From Verrucomicrobiota bacterium (GTDB lineage: Bacteria > Verrucomicrobiota > Verrucomicrobiia > Limisphaerales > JAFGQR01): a stretch of 46,108 nt of DNA. Where the stretch lies: contig JAFGQR010000147.1 of NCBI GenBank assembly GCA_016935555.1, forward strand, positions 1 to 46,108, written 5' to 3'. Below the pieces are notes generated by a model. It worked only from the letters and a program-made list of their open reading frames with translations. It ran no database searches and was not told the origin of the DNA. This document shows positions 8,919-17,701 of the stretch, piece after piece (the first letter of the stretch is position 1; the number at the start of each line of letters is the position of its first letter). A program made the translations under genes and the position numbers.

Positions 8919-11312
8919 TCAGTCCGCGGCGACCGCGAATGTGTGTGGGGTGTTTCGGCGTGGAAAACGGAGGCGCAGCGATTTGCCGGCGATGTGAACG
9001 CGGGCGTCGATGGTGTCGGGGGTGGCGAGGCGTTCGGCGCGCCACTCGGGTTGGTGGCCGGCGCGATGGGGGACCAGCACGGTGATCATGTCCAGCTGGC
9101 GGAGGGCGGTGCGGGTGCCGGCTTCGACGTGCCACTGGTTGGGCATCGGCTTGCGGGGGGCCGGCTGGTAGCCGTTCCACTGGCGAAAGGCCAGCGGCGT
9201 GGGGGTCAGGTACTGGACGCGGACGCCTGCGTGGGGGCGGGCGACGGCGAGTTGCGCGGTGGGTTCGTCGACCGTGAAGGGTTCGAGTGCGTGGAGCAGG
9301 AACTGAAACGTGCTGGGGTCGCGGGCCTCGAGTTCGTCGCACAACACGACGAACGGCACCGCGCCTTGGACCAGTGCGACGTGCCTGCGGTAACACGTGA
9401 GCCGCCCGCCGTAGGCGTCAGTCGCGTCGCCCACGACATAATCCGATTCGGGGGTGAACCGGGAGGCGACGATGCGTCCGTGAGGGGCGGCGGTGTGGGG
9501 GATCTGGCCTGTGCCGTTCACGAGGACGCCGTTATGGGCGAGGGTGCTGTGAGCCCATTGGTAATGGAACTTGCTGCCGTGCAGGTCGCGATACACGCAC
9601 GTGGTGAGGAGCGGTTCCCCGTAGGCGTTGAGTTGAAAGGTGTTGTGCGGGTTGTGCCCGTGGCTCCGCGTGCCGAACGGACTCGATTTGAACAGCACAT
9701 GAACGTCGTCCCGCGCATCCAGCAGCGTCGTGTGCAGGCTCGCCACGCCGATCCCGCGGAACACCTTCGAGACCGGCAGGTCCGCCGGCGCCTTCGCGGG
9801 GGGCATCGCCGGCAGGTTCGCCGCATACAAAAACCCGTGAATCCCGCTGTCGCCTTTCATGCGCCATTGCTCGGTCCACCACCGCCAATAGCCGGCCTGC
9901 GCGCCGTCGGAGTGCCGGCGTTTCATCCGGATGTGGTATTCCATGAACGCGCCGATGCTTGCCGGCGGCGTGCGATAGGACAGGTCGCCGAATCCCATGT
10001 TGGGCGAGCCGGGCGGGGCGATGTAAAGCGGGTAATCGCCAACCTGTGCGAAGAACGGTTTTCGGGTGCCGTCGATGCCGATCGCGGCCTCGGCGGCCTG
10101 GAGCCACCACACCGCCTTGCCCATGTAGCCCGCCCAGTAGCTCACCCCCTCGTGCCAGCCCCCGTCATCGTCGGACCACACCGGGTAACACGCGTAAAAC
10201 TTGTTCACCGCGTAATCCAGCCACGTCGCCGCCTCCGGGATCTCCCCCAGGAACGCCAGGCCCGCCTCCCCGATCTTGTGCCAGATGCGATTGCCGTGGC
10301 TGTTGTAAGGCCGGCTCAGATGGCCCGAGCCCCGCTGCACTTCGCCGCTGACCCACGCGTCCTGCACGCGCCGCTGCGTGATCGCGTGGACCCGGGCCCG
10401 GTCTTCGGCGGTGAACCTGTCCCAGGCCCAATCATACGCCCGGGCCGGACGAAACAGCATCGGCTTGGCGGCCTCGCAGTTCAGCCGGAACTGGGTCGGG
10501 CCGTCCGGATCCCACGACGCCAGATGCAGCACCCAGCGGCGCGCGGCGTCGCCGTATTTCCCGTCGCCGCTCAGCACGTAGACGAACGCCAGCAACTCCG
10601 CCTCCTTGCAGGCGCGCTCGGTCTGCACGCGGTTGGGCCACCAGTATTTCACCAGCTCCGCGTTCTCCTTGTCCCGGGCGGATCCCAGGTGCTCCGGCTC
10701 CGGTGTCGGCCCGTCCCGCAGAACGCGATCGGCCTCGGCGCGCAACGCCGCGAACCGCGTCGCTTCCCGGCCCCGCGCCAGTGTCCGCAGCCGCGGCAGA
10801 TCCTCCGGACGCATGAACAGCCGCGGATGGCCCGGTGGCACCCGCTGCTGCTGTTGCGCGGCGGTGGGCATGGGAAACTCGGCGGCGTCCGCGGGCACCA
10901 CGAAGGACCGGACCCGGCTCCAGGCGGAGGTTGTGCCGGCGTGGCTGGCGGCGCGGTAACGCCAATGATACCTGCCTGCCGGCAGGGCACGGTGATGCGT
11001 GTAGGTGGGCCACCGCACCCCCTCCGCCGTCTCCGCATCCTCAAAGCCCGGCGCGCGCGCCCACTGGACCGTGTAGGCTTGCGCCCCCTCCGCATGCACC
11101 CACGTCAGCGACGGCGGATTCAGACAAACGGCCGCGCCGTCGGGCGGGCGATACCCCCACTCGTCCGCTCTTGCCGGGCGGTTGTCAATCACCGGCCCCG
11201 CGGGCCGCGGCGCGCCCGGTGATGTTTGCACGGTTCCCAGCGCAAGCGCGCCGGCCAGGCTGAGGGCGCCGGCGCCGCATCGCTGCCACGAACTGCCACA
11301 CGCGACATGCAT
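8919..11312 (-). CDS. Exported DUF4962 / heparinase II/III-like polysaccharide lyase
   Basis: 797 residues. The signal peptide (GALSLAGALALG region) is followed by a fibronectin-like N-terminal domain of DUF4962 type (WTYTVQW-like strands, YHWRYRA, about residues 45-140). Next is an alpha/alpha-toroid region beginning around GHPRLFMRPEDLPRL, and a C-terminal beta-sheet domain with the heparinase II/III signature (FGTRSHGHNPHNTFQLNAYGEPLL, GVLVNGTGQ). Such enzymes are lyases that cleave uronic-acid polysaccharides by beta-elimination; the exact substrate is not deducible. The ATG at 11312 is preceded by AGGGGA on the coding strand, a good ribosome site. It lies 95 bases downstream of the gene ending at 11408 and is probably the last gene of a three-gene operon. 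Confidence is high for the family and moderate for the activity. Confidence 0.85.
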   Translation of the reverse strand: MHVACGSSWQRCGAGALSLAGALALGTVQTSPGAPRPAGPVIDNRPARADEWGYRPPDGAAVCLNPPSLTWVHAEGAQAYTVQWARAPGFEDAETAEGVRWPTYTHHRALPAGRYHWRYRAASHAGTTSAWSRVRSFVVPADAAEFPMPTAAQQQQRVPPGHPRLFMRPEDLPRLRTLARGREATRFAALRAEADRVLRDGPTPEPEHLGSARDKENAELVKYWWPNRVQTERACKEAELLAFVYVLSGDGKYGDAARRWVLHLASWDPDGPTQFRLNCEAAKPMLFRPARAYDWAWDRFTAEDRARVHAITQRRVQDAWVSGEVQRGSGHLSRPYNSHGNRIWHKIGEAGLAFLGEIPEAATWLDYAVNKFYACYPVWSDDDGGWHEGVSYWAGYMGKAVWWLQAAEAAIGIDGTRKPFFAQVGDYPLYIAPPGSPNMGFGDLSYRTPPASIGAFMEYHIRMKRRHSDGAQAGYWRWWTEQWRMKGDSGIHGFLYAANLPAMPPAKAPADLPVSKVFRGIGVASLHTTLLDARDDVHVLFKSSPFGTRSHGHNPHNTFQLNAYGEPLLTTCVYRDLHGSKFHYQWAHSTLAHNGVLVNGTGQIPHTAAPHGRIVASRFTPESDYVVGDATDAYGGRLTCYRRHVALVQGAVPFVVLCDELEARDPSTFQFLLHALEPFTVDEPTAQLAVARPHAGVRVQYLTPTPLAFRQWNGYQPAPRKPMPNQWHVEAGTRTALRQLDMITVLVPHRAGHQPEWRAERLATPDTIDARVHIAGKSLRLRFPRRNTPHTFAVAAD

Positions 11313-11407
11313 GGATCCCCTGTTGGACTGAACTCCGCCGCGGTTTGTTCAGCGCGATCCGGGAAACCGCGTCCTGGCGCGTTGCGGCTTGATGGGGGGC
11401 CGCAGCC

Positions 11408-14188
11408 TCAGGGATCGAAGCGCAGCACCCCCACCGTGTGCGGATTCAACTGGAGGCGCCAGCCGTCCTTCGCCCCGTGGTTTGCCGGCTCCGCGAGCGT
11501 GCCGGTCAACAACTCGCGGGGACGGAGCGCCGCGGGCAGGTCCAGGGCGGGGGCATCGACGCGCACCGTGCCGGCTTGGGGCTGCGGGGTGTCGTTGTAG
11601 ACGGTCAAGAACACGGCGCCGGCCGCATGCGGTCCGAAGCGTTCGAGGAGGATGTGCGGGTTGTTGCAGGTGGCGTGGGGGACCGGGTGCCAGCCGGCCT
11701 CGGCGACGCGCTTGACGATGGGCAGGTAGCGTTTGAACAGAGGCCGGTCGCGGTTGTACCAGCGGGGTGTCTGCCAGTAGGGGTTGTCGGCCGCGTTGTG
11801 GCTGAACATGCCCGGGAACATGCCGTAAAAGAGCGCCCGCTGGAAATAGCGTTCGACCAGGTCCGGTGTGAACGCGTCGTAATCGGTGTTCATGAGGAGG
11901 AGGTAGGGTTTGGCGCCGGAGAGCGTGCGCCACAGGTCCATCTGGGCAAGGGCGGGGGGCTGGTATTGGCCGCCGCGCAGCCAGTCGGTTTCCGTGCCCA
12001 GCACGTCCAGCCATGGGCAGAGGAAGGCGAAGCGGTAGGGCACGCCGTTGGCGAACATGAGGCGGCCCAGGCCGTGGACGTCTTCGGCCAGCCAGCGGGT
12101 GAACTCGAACACCGCCAGTCCCTTGAAGAGGGCGGGCCGCTTTGTGGCGCCGTCGAAGGTCAGCGGCACCGTGGATTCGGCAAAGTGCGCGCGCTGGAAG
12201 TTCAGTTCGGCGGTCACGTAACCCTCGAGCGAGTCCAGGTATTCCCCGTCGAGCCGGCCCTTGGCCTGGGGTCCGTAAAGCCGCTCTCGGATGGCCGGGT
12301 TCCAATGCACCGTGGCCGCGTTGGTGACTGCGGCCGGCGTGGGGTCATGGGAGCGCTGCGCCTGGACCGCCGGCGTTGTGCCCAGGGCGGGGTTTGGGTT
12401 CAGGCTCCACACCGCGCCATTGCACCAGGGCGTGTCGCGAAATTGGAGGCACGGGTTGCCGGCTTCGTCGGCCATGGCGGCCAGGCGGGTGACGTGGGCC
12501 ATGCGGCGGCCCAGGGGGTTCTGGCCCTGCGCCAGTTCGTCGCGCAGCCGCGTTGCGGCGGCGGGTGTCCGGGGCAGGCTCGGGTCCATTTTCATCCACC
12601 AGGTCATGGGTTCGGTGTAGCGGAAACTCAGCACGCCATGCGCGTCGTCCCAGGGCACGTTGTTGTTGCCCTCGTGGAATTTGAACTGGAAATCCTGCCA
12701 GCCCTCGACCCGGCTGACGTCTGTGAACGGCATCCACAACCCCTGGTCCGCGGCGCGCACCGTGAAGTGTTCCGGAAACAGGTCCATGTAGCGGCGCCAC
12801 GCCTCGCGAAACCCCCATCGCGGATCGAACCGGTAGAGGACAAACCGGAAGTCGGCGCTGTTGGGGAAGTGGCGGGTGTCGGGCACCAGCCCGAAGTCAT
12901 AGGCGATGAAGAGCGTTTTGAGGGCGGCGTGGTAGCCCACGCGGGCCACGGCCGGCTGGGCCAGGTCCAGCGCCAGGGCCAGCCCGCAACGCTCGTTCCA
13001 CACCGCCGCCACGGGGTACAGCGAGAGGGTGCCCGTGGCGCCGCCCCGCACCCTGGCCGCGTTGACAAACTCCCCGCCCCGGGCCGTCGGGCGATGCCGC
13101 CGGAGGTCGTCGCCCCACCGCCAATCGTCGCCCGCCACGGGCACCGTGTAGACCAGTTGGATGGCGCGGTCGGTCGCGCGTGTGCTGGTGACCCGGCCGG
13201 CGGCTCTCAAGTGATCGCGGCCTGGCACGGCGGTGAACGTTGAGATGACCAGGCCCAGCTCCGCATTCTCCCCGTCTTCCAGCGGGAAATAGTCCGAGTC
13301 CGCCGCCGCATCGCGCGCGAGGAATCCGGCCAAACCGTGGTGGGCCCATTCCTTGCCGTTGCTTTTCAGCGACACCACCCGGTGGTTGTGGAGGACGGTC
13401 TCGAATCCCTCGCGGGTGTCCGCCGGCGGGGCGGCCGGGACGGGGCGGGTGGGTTGGACGGGCAGGCCTTGAAACACCGTCGCGTCGCCGGCTGTGCGGA
13501 TTTCGCTGACGCGGATGTCATCGAACCACGCGGTGCCCGAATGGCTGCGGAACAGGCAGTGCAACGTCAGGGTCTTGACCGGTTTGTCGGGCAGAATCAG
13601 AAACTCGACCGCCTCCCAGTCGTGGGTGCCGCACCGGAAGTTGCCCGCTTGTCCCCACAGGGGGGTGCCGTCGGTATAGACAAGGTCCACGTATAATGAG
13701 TAATCGCGGTCGGCGCTGCCGCCGACCCGTTGCGCCTTGCTCCAGCCGCGCACGGCCAGCGGTCCGGTGGGGCGGTTGAGCGTCAGCGTCTGGCTGGCGC
13801 CGAACCATCCCTGCCCCGAGGGATTGTCGCATCGCAACGCCGACGAGCCGCCGCGGCCCTGCCCGGCGGCCCAGAGGCAGCCCTTCGGCGCCTGTTGCCA
13901 ATGGGCTGCGTGGGTGCCGGCGGCTTGCTCGAGGTTGCCGTTGTGCAGGAGGACAACGCCTTCCTGGCTCGACCGCACCACCCGCAGCCCCGGTTCCACC
14001 CCTGGCGCGGCGGCCGCCATTCCCAGCAGCAGGATCCAACACCCCCAGCCCGGTCGCACCTTGCCGGGGCCGTGGCCGACCCGGTCCTGCGCAATTGGGC
14101 GGGCGCGTTCTGGCGGGGACGGAGCCGCGAAGGGCGGGCGCGCGTGGGGAGGAAGAACCGGGGGACAGGGAATGGGGATGCGTTGCAT
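11408..14188 (-). CDS. Exported glycosidase-like protein, family not recognised
   Basis: 926 residues from the ATG at 14188. An alternative GTG at 14059 (VRPGWGCWILLLGMAAAAPG) would give a compact signal peptide, and a TTG at 14233 is also in frame. The N-terminal 220 residues look like a carbohydrate-binding jelly roll (YVDLVYTDGT, WFDDIRVSE). The middle and C-terminal parts are rich in aromatic and acidic residues (DGEYLDSLEGY, FANGVPYRFAFLCPWLD, YLLLMNTDYD, GMFPGMFSHNA). They finish in a small beta-sandwich (AVFLTVYNDTPQ, HTVGVLRFDP), an architecture like TIM-barrel glycoside hydrolases with an accessory sheet. I cannot assign a GH family or catalytic pair. It sits between a secreted Gfo/Idh/MocA oxidoreductase (69 bases upstream) and a heparinase-like lyase, so polysaccharide processing outside the cytoplasm is inferred. 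Confidence 0.75.
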   Translation of the reverse strand: MQRIPIPCPPVLPPHARPPFAAPSPPERARPIAQDRVGHGPGKVRPGWGCWILLLGMAAAAPGVEPGLRVVRSSQEGVVLLHNGNLEQAAGTHAAHWQQAPKGCLWAAGQGRGGSSALRCDNPSGQGWFGASQTLTLNRPTGPLAVRGWSKAQRVGGSADRDYSLYVDLVYTDGTPLWGQAGNFRCGTHDWEAVEFLILPDKPVKTLTLHCLFRSHSGTAWFDDIRVSEIRTAGDATVFQGLPVQPTRPVPAAPPADTREGFETVLHNHRVVSLKSNGKEWAHHGLAGFLARDAAADSDYFPLEDGENAELGLVISTFTAVPGRDHLRAAGRVTSTRATDRAIQLVYTVPVAGDDWRWGDDLRRHRPTARGGEFVNAARVRGGATGTLSLYPVAAVWNERCGLALALDLAQPAVARVGYHAALKTLFIAYDFGLVPDTRHFPNSADFRFVLYRFDPRWGFREAWRRYMDLFPEHFTVRAADQGLWMPFTDVSRVEGWQDFQFKFHEGNNNVPWDDAHGVLSFRYTEPMTWWMKMDPSLPRTPAAATRLRDELAQGQNPLGRRMAHVTRLAAMADEAGNPCLQFRDTPWCNGAVWSLNPNPALGTTPAVQAQRSHDPTPAAVTNAATVHWNPAIRERLYGPQAKGRLDGEYLDSLEGYVTAELNFQRAHFAESTVPLTFDGATKRPALFKGLAVFEFTRWLAEDVHGLGRLMFANGVPYRFAFLCPWLDVLGTETDWLRGGQYQPPALAQMDLWRTLSGAKPYLLLMNTDYDAFTPDLVERYFQRALFYGMFPGMFSHNAADNPYWQTPRWYNRDRPLFKRYLPIVKRVAEAGWHPVPHATCNNPHILLERFGPHAAGAVFLTVYNDTPQPQAGTVRVDAPALDLPAALRPRELLTGTLAEPANHGAKDGWRLQLNPHTVGVLRFDP

Positions 14189-14257
14189 GACAGGATCGCA
14201 GCCTAGCGCTGCTCGCCGGGCTGTCGAGTGCAAGATCTTGTTGGGAGCGTGGCGGCG

Positions 14258-15568
14258 TTACACCTTGGGCAGCTGCCAGGGGTCGCGGCGCGGGCGGTCG
14301 AGCATGGCGTTGGCGGCGGTGTCGCCCACGAACTGTTCCCGGGCGGGGTCCCATCGGAGCTTGCGTCCGGTGCGGATGGCGAGGTTGGCGAGGTGGCAGA
14401 TGGTGGACACGCGGTGGCCGATCTCGGCGGGGAAGTAGGGGTCTTTGCGGCTTCGGACGCACTTCAGGAAATCGTCGTGCTCGCCTTTGGGGTTGGTGTA
14501 GAGGGGGTGTTCATGGGGGGCGATGGGGGATTGGAGGATGGCGGGTGAACTGGCCTGGACGGGGCCGCGCCAGCCGGTGTTGCCGACCCAGCCGTGGGAG
14601 CCGACGAACTTGATGCTGGGGTTGCCCGGCTTGCAGGTCATGACGACGCCATTGGAGTAGCGGAAGGTGACGTCGTAGTCTTTGACCGTGTTGTAGAGGC
14701 CGCCTTCCCAGTGGGTGCCGGTGCCTTCGATGTCGACGGGGCCGCTGCGCTCGGTGTCGTTGGCCCATTGCGCCGTGTCGAACAGGTGCGCGCCCCAGTC
14801 GCAGATGATCCCGCCGGAATAATCCCAGATCCAACGGAAGTTGAAGTGGACGCGGTCCCTGGTGTAGGGCGCGAACGGCGCGGGGCCGAGCCACAGGTCG
14901 TAATCCAGTCCGGCCGGCACGGGTTGGGGGGTGGGATCGCCGGGGCCGGCGGGTTGTTTGGGCAGGATGACCTCGATGCGCTGGAGGGTGCCGATGCGGC
15001 CGTTGCGGACGAGTTCGGCGAGGCGATGGTATTCGGGGACGGCGCGGTCTTCGGTGCTGGTCTGGAAGACGGCGCGGTGTTTGCGGACGGCATCGACGAG
15101 CAGGCGGCCTTCGTGGATGGTGAGGGTGGGTTTCTCGCATTGGACGTCCTTGCCGGCTTGGATGGCGTGGAGGCTGATGAGTGTGTGCCAGTGATCCGGG
15201 GTGGAGATCATCACCGCGTCAATGTCCTTGCGGGCCAGCACTTCACGGAAATCCTTCGTCGCCATGACGTCCTCGTTTCCATACCGATCGTTCACCGTTT
15301 CCCGGGCCCGAATCAGGTGGGTCTGATCCACGTCGCATACCGCCACCACCTGCGCGTCCTTGTGTCGCAGATACGGCCCCAGGTTCCATCCCACGCCGTG
15401 GCTGCCGGTGCCGATGAAGCCGACGGCGATGCGATTGTTGGGCGACACCCGGCCTTCGGCGCCCAGGACGCCAGGCGGGACGAGTTGGGGGGCGACGGCA
15501 GCGAAACCGGCGGTGGTGGCGGCATGGCGAAGAAAACGGCGGCGGGAGATTCGAGACCTGGATTTCAT
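14258..15568 (-). CDS. Tat-exported Gfo/Idh/MocA-family oxidoreductase
   Basis: 436 residues. A twin-arginine signal is evident (SRRRFLRHA, residues 8-16, then an Ala-rich hydrophobic run). The Rossmann dinucleotide loop GFIGTGSHG is at 50-58, and the family motif CEKP at 144-147 contains the catalytic-region lysine. A C-terminal alpha/beta domain contains GAHLFDTAQWA. Proteins of this type oxidise or reduce sugars or cyclitols with NAD(P) and are exported already folded with cofactor. Verrucomicrobiota and Planctomycetota often carry many such Tat-exported copies. It is the first gene of the minus-strand run 15568-8919 and could oxidise sugar residues released or exposed by the next two proteins. 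Substrate unknown. Confidence 0.9.
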   Translation of the reverse strand: MKSRSRISRRRFLRHAATTAGFAAVAPQLVPPGVLGAEGRVSPNNRIAVGFIGTGSHGVGWNLGPYLRHKDAQVVAVCDVDQTHLIRARETVNDRYGNEDVMATKDFREVLARKDIDAVMISTPDHWHTLISLHAIQAGKDVQCEKPTLTIHEGRLLVDAVRKHRAVFQTSTEDRAVPEYHRLAELVRNGRIGTLQRIEVILPKQPAGPGDPTPQPVPAGLDYDLWLGPAPFAPYTRDRVHFNFRWIWDYSGGIICDWGAHLFDTAQWANDTERSGPVDIEGTGTHWEGGLYNTVKDYDVTFRYSNGVVMTCKPGNPSIKFVGSHGWVGNTGWRGPVQASSPAILQSPIAPHEHPLYTNPKGEHDDFLKCVRSRKDPYFPAEIGHRVSTICHLANLAIRTGRKLRWDPAREQFVGDTAANAMLDRPRRDPWQLPKV

Positions 15569-16061
15569 GCGTTTAAGGCGGTGTGGGTCGGTTGGTTGTC
15601 GGTTACTGCATGGACTGCGGGGCCGGTCTGCGCATTCATCGGATTACGAGGAGCCCCTCACCGTGCCCGGCGCAGAATTCATCGCCGCCGCCGGTTTTCT
15701 GGTGCTTGAGCGGGGCCAAACCTCGAGGTTTGGGCGATTCGGCTTCAGAGCTGCTTGCAGAACTGTGGCAGATCAGGAACGGGGTGTTCAGGGCGGCGGC
15801 ATCCCGGGCAAAGGCCATTTTTGCCGATCGTCTCCGGGCAGGCGGCACGTTTTTGCCTCCCGGCCACGATCCAGCCGCAATGCTGCGCATGCGTGTTTTG
15901 GCGATCCTGCCAGGTTGCAGTCTCCCGGATTCCCACGAGGATGAGTGCCTGCCCGGAATCCAAGCGGCCCGGTGCCGCCTCGTTTCCGTTGCGGCCCGCC
16001 GCCCATCGCGTTTGCGCATGTCCGACCGTCAGACCCGACTCACGCCACCATTTTATTTGTT
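15569..16061. other. 493-base divergent intergenic region with a palindrome
   Basis: It separates the divergent oxidoreductase (minus) and NtrC-like regulator (plus). Open frames across it have no recognisable content and overlap in several phases, so I call no gene. It should contain promoters for both directions, but no convincing -35/-10 pair was found. The one clear structure is the 18-base perfect palindrome at 15716-15733. The stretch just before the regulator start is A/T-rich (ATTTTATTTGTT) and lacks a Shine-Dalgarno sequence. Confidence 0.6.
15716..15733. repeat. 18-bp perfect palindrome centred on CTCGAG
   Basis: CCAAACCTCGAGGTTTGG reads the same on both strands with no spacer. It lies about 150 bases upstream of the oxidoreductase start and about 330 bases upstream of the regulator. 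A dimeric regulator site or an extruded hairpin is possible, as is a dispersed intergenic element. The palindrome is seen directly; any function is inference. Confidence 0.6.
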
Positions 16062-17471
16062 ATGAACCTTGGCAACATTCTCGTCGTCGAGTCCGAACCC
16101 GCGCTGGCGCAGCAAGTTCTCGAAATGCTGCGCCCGCTCCCATGCCAACCCATCGTCGTCGCCACCCTCGCCGCCGCGTTCGAGGTTCTTGCCCGGCACG
16201 AGTGCGACGTGGTTCTCGCCGGCCTCACGCTGTCCGACGGTCCGGTCACCCATCTCCTGGAGCACCTCGCTGTCCAGTCCGACGCCGTGCCGCTGGTCGT
16301 CCTGTCCGGGTCGGTCTTGGAGGAAGGCGCGCTGGAGCCGTTGCGCCGGGGAGCTGCCGGTTATGTTCTGCGGCCTTGTTCGGCTGCGCAGCTTGAGACG
16401 GTCTTGGCGAAGGCCCTGGACCACGCCCGGTGGGTCAAGGCCGCCCGGTGGCTCAGTCATCATGCCGAGCCGGACGACGGTTGGGAGTTGCTGGGCGAAA
16501 GCGACGTGATGCGCCGCCTCCAGCAGAGCGTCCGTCAGATTGCCCGCACCGATGCCACCGTCCTGATCACCGGCGAGGCCGGGACCGGCAAGGAACGTCT
16601 CGCGCGCGCCCTTTACCGCCAAAGCCTGCGCGCGCAGGCGCCGTTGATCGAAACCGACTGCGCCGCCGGGCCCGAAACCCGTCTTGCGGCCGAATGGTTC
16701 GGCCAGGAGACCGTCGGCACGGTGGGGGGCGCCCGGTACGCCGGGTGCTTTGAGCTTGCGGATGGCGGCACCGTGTTGTTGAGCGAGATTGCGCATCTGA
16801 GTTCTGATCTGCAGGGCCGCCTGCTGGACGTGCTCCAGGCCCAAACCGTGCGGCGTCTCGATGGCCACCAGCCCCGCCAGGTCAACGTGCGCGTGCTCGC
16901 CACCACCAGCCGGTCTCTGGATGAAGCCGTCCGCCGGGGCCTTTGGCGTGAAGACCTCCACCTCAGGCTCAACATTGCCCCCCTCCATGTTCCCCCCCTC
17001 CGTCATCGTCAATCCGATCTTCCCCTCCTGGCCGAGTTCTTCCGCCAGCATTTCGCCCGGCGCCACGGGTCGCCCGCGCTCGCCATTTCGCCGGAATCGC
17101 TCGCCATGATCCAATCCCACTCCTGGCCCGGGAATGTCCGCGAACTCAAGGCTGTCATGGAACAAGCCGTTCTGGCCTGCACCACGGGCCATGTGTTGCA
17201 ACCCGCCCACTTTGAACGCGCTCTCGGCTCCGGAGCCTCCCTCGCCCATGTTGCGTCGTCGCTGCCCGCCGCCGACGTTCCGGACGACCTCGGCGAAATT
17301 GAAAAACGCCACATCCTCGCCGTGGTTGCCAAATACAACAACAACCGCACCCGCGCGGCGCAGCACCTCGGCATCAGCATCCGCACCCTGCGGAACAAGC
17401 TCAAGGAATACCGGCTGCGGGCGATTGCGACGCTCGAGCCGCCCGTGGCGTCGACTGGCACCGACGGCTAG
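16062..17471 (+). CDS. NtrC-like regulator with degenerate receiver and AAA+ domains
   Basis: 469 residues with NtrC domain order: receiver (1-120), AAA+ (about 142-375), Fis-type HTH (about 408-452, EIEKRHILAVVAKYNNNRTRA and on through LGISIRTLRNKL). The fold is intact but the key residues are changed. The acidic pair is VVESE, the phospho-acceptor Asp position is Gly54, the switch Thr is Ser, and the conserved Lys is Arg (YVLRP). In the AAA+ domain Walker A is intact (GEAGTGKE, 171-178). The GAFTGA loop that touches sigma54 is replaced by GTVGGA (219-224), and Walker B reads TVLLSEI, with Ser241 in place of the usual Asp. Classic phosphorylation-driven sigma54 activation is therefore unlikely; a DNA-binding or architectural regulator is inferred. 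The start is ATG 16062 without a visible Shine-Dalgarno. No partner histidine kinase is nearby. Confidence 0.85.
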   Translation: MNLGNILVVESEPALAQQVLEMLRPLPCQPIVVATLAAAFEVLARHECDVVLAGLTLSDGPVTHLLEHLAVQSDAVPLVVLSGSVLEEGALEPLRRGAAGYVLRPCSAAQLETVLAKALDHARWVKAARWLSHHAEPDDGWELLGESDVMRRLQQSVRQIARTDATVLITGEAGTGKERLARALYRQSLRAQAPLIETDCAAGPETRLAAEWFGQETVGTVGGARYAGCFELADGGTVLLSEIAHLSSDLQGRLLDVLQAQTVRRLDGHQPRQVNVRVLATTSRSLDEAVRRGLWREDLHLRLNIAPLHVPPLRHRQSDLPLLAEFFRQHFARRHGSPALAISPESLAMIQSHSWPGNVRELKAVMEQAVLACTTGHVLQPAHFERALGSGASLAHVASSLPAADVPDDLGEIEKRHILAVVAKYNNNRTRAAQHLGISIRTLRNKLKEYRLRAIATLEPPVASTGTDG

Positions 17472-17640
17472 GGAGCGGCGGGCGGATAGGTTTCGGGGCG
17501 CGGGTTGGCCATGGAAGTGGGCGTGCGGGTTGGGGCGTCCATGGGCGGTCGCGGGGCTCGACGGTTCGGGTGTTGCGGTCGGGGCGCGCCGTGGCCGACA
17601 AGGGTCGGATGGGCCTTGGGGTGGGGAGGATTCTCGCCGA

Positions 17641-17668
17641 TTGACGTTCTTGTGGGGGCGGGTATGCT
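17641..17668 (+). promoter_or_regulatory. Candidate sigma70 promoter for the DUF1080 gene
   Basis: TTGACG (17641-17646) and TATGCT (17663-17668) are separated by 16 bases, and the start codon follows 34 bases after the -10. Five of six and four of six bases match the consensus. It lies in the 230-base gap after the NtrC-like gene, arguing that the DUF1080 gene is transcribed separately. The rest of that gap is G-rich with no other feature. Confidence 0.5.
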
Positions 17669-17701
17669 TGGGGTTGCATCGTGCATGGGCGCAGAAACAC
17701 T

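Noticed and set aside
8871..11222. A 783-codon plus-strand frame opposite the heparinase-like gene
   Set aside because: The minus-strand gene has a signal peptide, a ribosome site and family signatures; the opposite frame is low-complexity and spans that gene's coding sequence.
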